Source: Phytophthora quininea
Taxonomy: Eukaryota; Oomycota; Peronosporomycetes; Peronosporales; Peronosporaceae
NCBI GenBank assembly: GCA_011947345.1
Contig: JAAVTG010000970.1
Span: 1-64,000 of the forward strand
Direction of reading: 5' to 3'
DNA: 64,000 bases
In this document: positions 55,969-64,000 of the stretch, in pieces
Layout of the letters: the number at the start of each line of letters is the position of its first letter
Position numbering within the stretch: position 1 is the first letter of the stretch
Notes under the pieces: model-generated
Database searches by the model: none
What the model saw: only the letters and a program-made list of their open reading frames with translations
Told to the model about the DNA's origin: nothing
Made by a program: the position numbers and the translations under genes

Positions 55969-56501
55969 CTATAGATCATCCATGTCGTCGCCAGTCTTTG
56001 GATGGGCTGGCGTGTACTTCTCCACGCTCTTGCCCGCCCCCATCATGGCCTCGTTCTGTGTGTACTGCTTCTGAGCCACATCCTTCAGTCTGCAGCAATC
56101 AACGAGAGTAACAGAACTAAGTAAAAACATCCCTATTAACCGTGCACTGTTGTCCTCACCTCCGCTTGTGCACTTTGGTCTTGAGATGAACATCTCGCGT
56201 CTTCTCGTCGATAAAGTGGCGGCCGCAGGGCGTGCAGTAGAACTGACCCAGTCTAAATACCATAATATCAAGTGGTAAGCAGCAAAATACAGTACTGCCG
56301 CCTAGTCAGCAGTCTTAGAGCCGCACCCAGGCAGGTCCTCGTCCTCCTCGAAGGCCATTTTGTTGCCCGAGATCTTCTCCACGCGCAGGTCGTCCTGGAT
56401 CTGGTCGATGTCACGCGCGCGGTTCTTGGTAGCGTGGCCGCGCTTGTACTGCTTCTTCTTGGCGTGCGCGCGCGCTTGCCCGAGGTACGTCCGGTGCCCA
56501 T
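55969..56501 (-). CDS. BUD20: BUD20/ZNF593-type C2H2 zinc-finger protein
   Basis: Shuttling factor for 60S ribosomal subunit export in the yeast and human counterparts. Exons 56501-56327, 56252-56160 and 56089-55969. Start [10 protein letters not shown]; a frame shift in the GCGCGCGCGC run near 56470 leads to [20 protein letters not shown] and [20 protein letters not shown] is followed, after the first intron, by [20 protein letters not shown] and [15 protein letters not shown], the ZNF593 finger (C-x2-C ... H-x5-H). The tail is [20 protein letters not shown]. About 125-130 residues, as in the family. Confidence 0.88.
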
Positions 56502-56624
56502 GGTCAACTGCGATGTCCGAATGTGTTGGCTGGTACTATTCGTACCGAATCGCCGGTACTTTGTGTATTGAACACAAAATTGATTCGCTCATTATGGCTA
56601 CATCGCTGCACACGTCGCAGATTT

Positions 56625-57862
56625 CTAGTAGCGGAACGATTTTTGCATCAACTCGTGACGGACGTCGTCCTTGAGCGACTGGAAGATGGCCGGGAACGCC
56701 ATTACGTCGCGAGGGTTCGTGTCCACCCAGAGCTTGTTGAAGCGCGTGAAGATTGTGGCTGTAAACATGCAACAAAATGGTTATTTAGGGGTCCGCTAGA
56801 CAAAAGTTCGCCGTCTGACCGCACCATAAACGTCGTGGAGTTTCTTCAGCCCTGCGTCGACGACATCGTCCTTGCCGCCAGCAGCAAGAGCGTAGAGGTT
56901 GACGTCGAGTAGACGCTCGTCAATCAAGTCGATCATGAACGCAGTCACGTTGATGCCCGTCACAGCGAACGGGTACCAGCGCGTTGGGTGGTTGGACTCC
57001 TCCAGGGCGCTGTACAGCCAAAAGGCGTTAACTAATGGAGCCATGCACTTCTACCAGTCAGACTTTGTCGTACCGTTGGGCCTCGACTTTGTAGTCGCGT
57101 GTGAAGTGGTTGAGCTGCACGAGCGAGAAGAGCCCCATGCCTCGGAAGTCCGACATGGGGTCAGTTCCTTGGAAGCCAATCTCTCCCCACTCCTTGGTGA
57201 TGCGACCTCCTGCGCGACGCACGTCCGGCTTCAAGTTCGTCCAGAGCTGCTCCAGCATCGCCTGTCGCAAAAGTTAGCGTCAGCATCTCAAAACTACCAC
57301 AATAATGCCTACTCACCTCGTGCTCCGCCTTGGCCGAGTTGTAGCTCTCGCTCTTGAGAGCGTACACCCGAGCGTACACTTTGTTGACAAAGTTGCAGCG
57401 ACTCAGACAAGACTGCACGTTCGCCATCAATCTGCACCAGCACACATCAGAATAATCCGCCAACACATTGACCTGCAAATAGCCACCGTACGTCGCGTCC
57501 TTCTCGTCCAGCTTGGCTCTCGTCGCCACGTCATGCAGCGTCGGCTCCATCTGCCCACCGCAGCAGCAAGAAAGTCAACCAAATTATTCAGTACAAAGCC
57601 ACAAGAGAGAGCAGACCGGAAACGGCTCCTTGTCGAAGACCACGTTGCACGTCTGCGCCATGCGGCTGCTGAGCGCCAGGTCGGTGCGGAAGCGCACGGC
57701 GCGGTCCTCCTCGTCCGCCGGTCCCTTCGGCCCGCACAGCCGCTGGAACTCGTTTTGGCCGTAGAAAACGCGCCACACAGTCACCTTCACCCAGCGCCAG
57801 AAGCGCGTCACCAGCGACTGGTTGGCCGCCGCCTCGCGACGCACGCGCGGCCCCGCCGACAT
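56625..57862 (-). CDS. ELMO/CED-12 domain protein
   Basis: ELMO-domain proteins act with small GTPases (Rac or Arf) in engulfment and cytoskeletal control. ATG 57862 (MSAGPRVRREAAANQSLV); exon 1 ends at 57617; at least five introns of about 55-70 bases follow. Readable blocks: WRVFYGQNEFQRLCGPKG, TLHDVATRAKLDEKDATYGG, CLSRCNFVNKVYARVYALKS, then the ELMO core LEQLWTNLKPDVRRAGGRIT and WGEIGFQGTDPMSDFRGMG, VNAFWLYSALEESNHPTRWY and FAVTGINVTAFMIDLIDERL. The last exon ends FQSLKDDVRHELMQKSFRY with TAG at 56627-56625. About 400 residues. Divergent from the CLASP gene; the ATGs are 160 bases apart, so a shared promoter is likely. Confidence 0.85.
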
Positions 57863-58022
57863 GAGATGAGCTCCGGGTTTCTTCCCAGCTGGTAAATGTA
57901 GCCATCTTGGATACTTCCACGAATCAGATCTGAGACGAGCATATATTGGTGGAAATTCGATCGCGGCAAAATTCAAAAACGACTTGCCAGAAGACCCCGA
58001 ACGTGGCCCCTTGACGACCGCG

Positions 58023-61000
58023 ATGGACAAGACGGCGGCGCTGCTGGGCTCCACAGGTAAAGCCTCGTGTGTTATCTTGCCTCTGAGCATCTTTGTAATG
58101 TGATTTTGATCTCGTTACGCTGGGAATTGCTCGCACAACAGCCATTAAGCAGCGACTGGCCGGCGTCACAGAAGTGCTGGAGCAGCTGCGCAGACCGGAG
58201 GCCCACGACACCGCAGAGGACGTGGGGAAGATCATTCCAGGCGTGCTGACCTGTCTGCGGGACCACAACTCGAAGATTGCGCTGGGCTCGCTCGAGATTC
58301 TGGAGCTGTTGGTGACCCGAGGCAGCGAGAGCACGCTGCGGGCTCATTTTAAGCCACTATGGAGCAGCATTGTGGAGAGACTGGGGGACAGTAAGGTGCG
58401 CACTGCAAATACCTACTGAAATTGGTAACTGGAGTACTGAAGATGTTCTTATTGCAGCTGCCTGTACGAGAGAAGGCGGTGGACGTGGTTGTGGAGATTT
58501 CAGTCGTGCTGGATGTGACGTTGGTGCTGGAAAGACTGAAGGTCTGCATGCAGCACAAGAACTGGCGGACACGAGAACAGGTGCGAAGGCAGAATGATTT
58601 CTATGGTGCGACACAATGACTGAGCGTTGGATTGTTGTCGATTGAATTTTGTAGAGCTTGCACGCGGTCTGGCGCTGCCTGGAGAGGCACAATTTGTTCA
58701 GCGAGAAGCAAAACGAGCTGTTGGATGATGTGAGTTGGTTTAGTACGAATGTGCTGGAACAACGGACGCCGTTGTTTGACAAATTTGTTGCCTTGGTCGC
58801 GAGCAGGTGCTTAAATTGCTGGAGGACTCCTCGAAAGACGTGCGCGACGCAGCAATCACCACTCTAGAAAAGTTCTACACATACATCGGCCCATCGCTAC
58901 TGGTACATTAGCATTGCAGTTAGGTCATTTCGGTGACGAGATTTTACTGACGTACACGTTGTGGTGGCAACTCTACAGAGCGACCTCGAGTACAAGAGCA
59001 TACGTCCAGCACAGATGAAGACTCTCACCGACAGATTTGAGCGGATTCCAGCTCTTGGGAAATCCGCTGGTGGTACTGTTGCCTTTGAAGAATCGGATGG
59101 GGATGATGAACCGGTACGTCATTTTGGCGTAATTTGGATGAGTGAACTCTTTAGCTCAATTCGATTGCGATAGTTGCAGGCATCCGGTCCCGTTGCTGGA
59201 TATAACAATGCGCTTCCAGATGAACTCTCGACGATTTTGTCGTCGTATGATCTCAAGTATCGTCCTCATCATCGATGGCACGGTACTTGGCTTCGGTTCG
59301 TAGTCGAACACAAAACGAAGCGAAAACTGCGACTGCTTCTGTTGAAGGTGAACGATCTCCGTCGCAGGATTCTTCGACAGCCGCGGCCCCTGTCAGCGTA
59401 CTTGACAGCAGTATCTCGGAGAAGGAGATCCAAAAGCAAATGGGCGTGATCTTTGACAAGCTCCAACTTGACAACAACTGGTCCAAGCGTGTCGATGGAC
59501 TGAAAATGCTGCAGAAATTAGCAATTCGATGCAGCAAGGCGTCCAACAGTTCCGCCGCGCTCCCTCCTTATCTCAAGGCCTCCGATCAGTTCGGGAGCGT
59601 CTGTGCGAGCAAGTGAGTGACCTGCGGTCTTCCGTTTCTCGCGAAGCGTGTCAAACGATTCAGACACTTTCCAATGCCCTCCGTGATGAATTCAACACCC
59701 ACGCGGAGATTTGTCTAGGGAATTTGCTTAAGGCGACGTACGTTACGATTCAAGTGATCTCGACCTCGGCAGATTCTACGATTCGGAGTATGATTGAGAG
59801 CACTGCCAACGGATACGTGCGCGTCATTCCCAAGTAAGAGTTGTGCACCTGCTCATCTCCTGCGTATTGCAGTACTGATCATATTTCCTGTGTAGATTGA
59901 TCGACTGCGTCAAGTCTCGAAACCAAGTGCTGCGATACAACGCGGTGTGCTACTTGACTCTTACACTGCAGCGATGGAGCGCCAGCTTCCTGGCCAAGTA
60001 AGTCGTCTGCGTCCTGTGTAAACTGCATAGCTCCAGCATCTGACTCACTATTTCTGTTGCAGGCATTCCGATATGTTCGTGCCAGTCCTCCCTGTCTTAC
60101 TTCAGGACGCGGTTGGCGATGTGCGCGCTCAGTCAAGAAAATGCTACTGGTCTTTCCACCATCTTTTCCCGGTAAGGTCTATTGTGTTAGCATTCTGAAT
60201 TGAGTACTCAGTCGGCTAAAGAAACCGTGTACGTCTTGTGGTGATTAGGATGAGGCCAACGCCATCTTTGCTCGCTTGGACGCATCTACGCAGAGAAATC
60301 TGCGCGACGATTCTTCGAGATACCATGCAAGCGACGCCCGACAAACGGATTGGGGATCATTTGAAGCTCCAGCATCGCATGGCGCTCAGTCTGTGCGCTC
60401 GTCACTTCGGTTAACCAATGTGCCTCAGCCGCCAATCAGTGCTCCTGCCGCGTTAACCTCCGCTTCAGCCGGTGACACCCGTCGATTTTTGGCTCAGATG
60501 ATGATGAAGCTACGTCGGGGAAGTTGCCCAGGCGTGTGTTGGGTGTTAGCTCAAACTCAGCTGGAGGCGAGACGTCAGAACCCAAGGTGCAATCCTCACG
60601 AGTGTTTTCGCAGCGACCAATGCGTGTTGGACTTGCAGCTCAGGTGAAGACGCCATCAATTTCCAAGGAAGAGTCGAGTGAGAGGAAGAAGGCTGTTCCT
60701 GGTCCACTGCGGGTGTGGAACGTTCCTAAAGCAACGTCAGCACCAAAACCCTCTTCTGAAAACCAGTTTACAACAAGGCAGGAACCATCTACAGCTAGCT
60801 TCCATACAAGCTCACAGCTATCGAAAGCCCAACGTGTTCAACGCGCAGCCGAGGTAGACCAGCAGGAAATGGACGTCGACGGAGCTGAGCCGAACGGACC
60901 AATGAGGATGCCGGTAACATCCATGCCGTCTCCAACAGCATCAAACGCGTCGAGTGCAAAGACGAACAGTTCCAGTACCCGCGGGTCGACGAAAAAGGAC

Positions 61001-63008
61001 TCTGGTGATGTTAAATTAAAGGGTAAACGCACTGCAACTACGAAGAAATCGGAACGGTCAGTACCGGCGCCGTCTGCAGCAGCGGATCAACTGGAGGAAG
61101 CTCTACGAAACTTCCACAGTAAGTCCTGGTCAACGAGACTGGATGGTGCAGATTACATTGGAAGAGGACTTGAGAAGCGCATGGACGAAATATCAGGTGG
61201 GGGCAATGAGGAACTGAAGATCAGCAACCGGGTTGTGACGACGTTCATTAAGCATTTGAGCGACCCGCATTATCGAGTGTCGCAAGAAGTGCTTAAGTAC
61301 TTCCTGCCACTCTTGAAGCTATCAAACCACAACCAGCGACTTGCTCCTCATCTGAAGCAGATCCTGCCGAAGCTCTTCCAAAAGTTTGTCGACACCAAAG
61401 AATCTGTCCGCAGTATGGCCAAGGAGAACTTGGAGTACATTGCATCTGCTGTTGAGAGCTCGACGTTGGCTGCTTTGATGGTTTCAATGCTCGGAGACGG
61501 CAGCAACATGAAGGTCAAAGCTGCCATGTGTCATTACTTAAAGGGATTGCTGCCAGGAGCTGAGAGTTACATCAAACAAGGAGCCAACAACAGCCACATG
61601 CGGTCATTCCTGGTGAAGATTGCTCTGCTTATGGATGCAGATGCTCCAGTCTCAGTAGCATCAGCATGTGGAGAGCTCGTGGCAGTCGCTGCGAAGTTGT
61701 ATGGCCCAGAGATGGAGTCCGCGCTAGCACTGCTCCCTCCGTCTAAGCGTGCTGTGGTAGCCAAAGTGCTGAAATCACGGAAGATCATCCTTAACTTGAG
61801 CTCTTCTCAGAGACCTCCTACGCCCCCAGTCCTTGCTCCACGCTCGACGCGCTCTCGTGACGAAGATGATAACAACCAGAGAATGGATAGCGTAGAAGCC
61901 AAGCCAGAACGTAGTCGTAAGAGACCCGAGTCGCCAAGCGTGAGCTCCTCGAGTCCTCCTCGCGAGAGCAGCCAGAAGAGGATGAACACAAACTCAGAGC
62001 AGCAACTCGTACGCCAACCAAGTCACGCGTCAATCGGCGATGGAGTTGACGAAGGAATGGCCAAGGTGGCTCTACAGGGACGAGCAGAATTCTCTTCAGC
62101 GCTGTTTGCGTCGACTGCCGCTCAGCTTGACAAACATGGCGCTCAACTCGAAGAGATCCTCCACGTCCTGGAGGACAACAATTCGTCCGACTCGAGCTTG
62201 AAGAGGGCGCTCTTTCAGGTACTGTTAGATTCTTGCTGTTCTTTTCTGTGTGAGTCTGAAGGTGGCAGACTAATGGATCGCTTTACGACAGACTTTTGAA
62301 TTCATCGAGTCGGGGTCGTCGGAAACGTGGGACCGTTGCTTTGGGCGTTTGCTCTTGCTGCTGTTCGATGTTGGCACGGAGAGGGACGCGTCTGCGCTGA
62401 AGGTTCTGAGGCGACTTGTGGTAGCTCAACCTTCGCGAGCGCAAATGTTCTTTGAGCTGCTTCTCCAGCGCTTGATCGACGCCATTGGCGACCAAGTCGA
62501 CGTGGTGCGTACTATCGTCGCGATCCTTGAAAACGTGCAAGTTTTCTGACGGATTGTATTCTCTAAACAGGCCCGCCACCTCATGGAGAAGATTTTGATC
62601 GACCTCGTTCGTTCTTCAATCGACCAGCAGCAAACGCTCGCCGCATTGCAGCGGCTGATTTCGAGCACGGAGCCTCCGACGTTGGAAGTGGTGCTGTACC
62701 TCGTCAAGCTCTGTCTCGAGTCTTGCGAACGCAGTTCTCCACAGGAGGCAGCGTTCCTGCGCAAGCCAGACGTGTCCGACCGCCTGCTATCTGCTCTGAC
62801 GCGACGGCTCGACCACAGCAGCACGAACGTCCGCAAGAAGGCGGTGGACTGCCTGGTCGCGTTCCACTTCGCCGTCAAGGACGACAGCTCGATCCTAGCC
62901 AAGTTCCTCGCCGCCGAACTGGACAACACGCGACGGCGACTGGTGGAGATCTTCATCGACCGCGCCACGATGGAGCGACACCACATCGGACTGCCGGCGT
63001 CGTCCTGA
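58023..63008 (+). CDS. CLASP/TOG-domain microtubule-associated protein
   Basis: Microtubule plus-end and kinetochore protein of about 1,400 residues in twelve exons: 58023-58056, 58142-58395, 58458-58580, 58655-58729, 58807-58902, 58979-59113, 59180-59833, 59896-59999, 60063-60171, 60249-62218, 62292-62504, 62571-63008. The N-terminal TOG array has IALGSLEILELLVTRGSEST, VREKAVDVVVEISVVLDV and SKDVRDAAITTLEKFY. The CLASP_N region includes REACQTIQTLSNALRDEF, RNQVLRYNAVCYLTLTLQRW and GDVRAQSRKCYW. A Ser/Arg/Pro-rich basic linker precedes the C-terminal HEAT repeats (LKSRKIILNL; NVRKKAVDCLVAFHF). Breaks near 59265, 59537 and 60515 fit missing bases in CC, GG and GGGG. All introns are 60-80 bases. 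Confidence 0.9.
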
Positions 63009-63084
63009 GAAACATTAGCCAAGGGGAATTAACTTATTCGCATTGAGCAAGTTGAAGTGCTTTCTGTAGCCATCACCTATGAAA

Positions 63085-63111
63085 TAGTCCTACCCCTTTT
63101 GGGTAGGACTA
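63085..63111. repeat. perfect hairpin between CLASP and PRELI genes
   Basis: TAGTCCTACCC-CTTTT-GGGTAGGACTA: an 11-bp stem with a 5-base loop, about 80 bases after the CLASP stop and 70 before the next ATG. Could be a 3'-end signal, a promoter element or a transposon footprint. Confidence 0.8.
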
Positions 63112-63181
63112 TAATAACTTGCGTTCCAGGCCGCACAGTTCCGATTATACCAAGAGCTCAAGAGGACGTAGGAAGCTGCCG

Positions 63182-63795
63182 ATGGTGCTGACCAACGAGA
63201 CTCGCCACGTGTACCCGTTCCACTGGGACGTGGTGACGCGCGCCTTCTGGAACAAGTACCCGAACTCTCGCCTGGCGCACGTGGAGCGTGTGGACGTGCT
63301 GGACCGGACGCTGGACGCCGACGGACGACTCGTCACCACTCGCTTGGCCAAGGTAACGCAGAAGAACTTGCCTGGCTGGGTGCGCTCGGCCCTCGGGGAC
63401 TGCACCTACGTCTTCGAGACAACCGTGTGCGACGCCAGGCGCAAGAAGCTGGTGCTGAAATCCACCAATTTGTCCTTCAGGAGCGTCGCCACCGTCGAGG
63501 AGACCTGTGTGTACTCGGTGCACCCGGATAACGAGCAGCAGACGCTGTACGAGGCGGAGGCCAAAGTGACAGCCTTTGTGCCGTTCATCTCGCAGAAACT
63601 CGAGAGCTTCTCGGTGTCTAGAGGCTCAGAGACGGCGGCCAAAGGCATCCGAGCCGTCGAGGAGATCTGCAATGACATTTTCAAGGCACGTTCCAGCCAG
63701 CCTTCTGCGAGACGCTGGACGCCGCTAATTCAGTGGCGACTAGAGCGACTCAGGACGTGGCGAAAGCTGCCGACGCCTTGAGGGAAAAGCAGTGA
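63182..63795 (+). CDS. PRELI/MSF1-domain mitochondrial lipid-transfer protein
   Basis: PRELI proteins move phospholipids between mitochondrial membranes. ATG 63182 (MVLTNETRHVYPFHWDVVTR) is close to the start of the family domain. Further landmarks: AFWNKYPNSRLAHVERVDVL, TRLAKVTQKNLPGWVRSALG, YVFETTVCDARRKKLVL and STNLSFRSVATVEETCVYS. The open frame would stop at 63781, but restoring one G near 63686 gives FKGTFQPAFCETLDAANSV, a more natural helical tail ending ALREKQ at 63795. About 204 residues, the usual length. No intron seen. Confidence 0.88.
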
Positions 63796-64000
63796 AGAAG
63801 TTGATTAAACAATCCGCAGGCTTGTCGTCGGAGCCAGCCACAGGAAGAGCGAGACCTATAAAATGTCACTTTTTATTAGCAGGAACGGAGCAGTAGTGGA
63901 CTGGGTGTGATTGTGTTGTTATCCGCTGCTTCTAACAGTTTCGTTTATTCATCTATCCAGAACGATTTTACTCACGCGACAGAGTCTTCCGACATCTCCG
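63796..64000. other. right edge, no gene seen
   Basis: Presumed 3' UTR and spacer after the PRELI gene; the window ends before the next recognisable frame. Confidence 0.3.

Overview
The window reads as nuclear DNA of a plant-pathogenic oomycete, most likely Phytophthora or a close relative. Evidence: small GT-AG introns of about 50-75 bases with CTAAC/CTAAT-like branch sites, tightly packed genes on both strands, secreted effector-like proteins with an EER motif and a WY-type C-terminus, an oomycete-type bZIP family, a START-FYVE-GAF protein, and islands of nested transposons (copia, hAT, PIF/Harbinger-type, Tc1/mariner, Helitron).

Layout. 0-11 kb, gene-rich: two tandem mitochondrial-carrier genes (+), an inositol polyphosphate 5-phosphatase with a C2 tail (-), an FHA-containing kinesin (-) and a mitochondrial 4-aminobutyrate aminotransferase (+). 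11-23 kb, a transposon island: an old PIF/Harbinger-like transposase split by a hAT element with recognisable 8-bp target duplications, then a decayed Ty1/copia element split by a Helitron that itself carries a Tc1/mariner element with terminal repeats of about 222 bp. 23-38.9 kb, gene-rich: a zinc-finger/Pro-Thr fragment, the START-FYVE-GAF protein, a two-domain cyclic-nucleotide-binding protein, two paralogous effector candidates flanking a TOM1-like membrane protein, KRI1, a PHO80-type cyclin and an OvoA-C-terminal-like methyltransferase. 39-45 kb, a second transposon island: a 1.8-kb Harbinger-type element sits cleanly inside another Harbinger-like transposase, and an 855-bp Tc1/mariner deletion derivative lies nearby. 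45-49 kb: two tandem casein kinase I genes. 49.4-54.6 kb: a bZIP-family cluster with intact, truncated and inverted members. 54.6-64 kb: a coiled-coil protein, a BUD20/ZNF593 zinc-finger protein, an ELMO-domain protein, a CLASP-type microtubule protein and a PRELI-domain protein.

Reading frames. Nearly every clear gene is broken by one or more small shifts, and most of them fall at homopolymers (one base short) or GCGC runs (usually two bases short). I treat these as probable consensus errors, so genes are given as single spans across them. True decay is claimed only for transposons and some bZIP copies. No ncRNA gene, tRNA, rRNA or CRISPR array was recognised.
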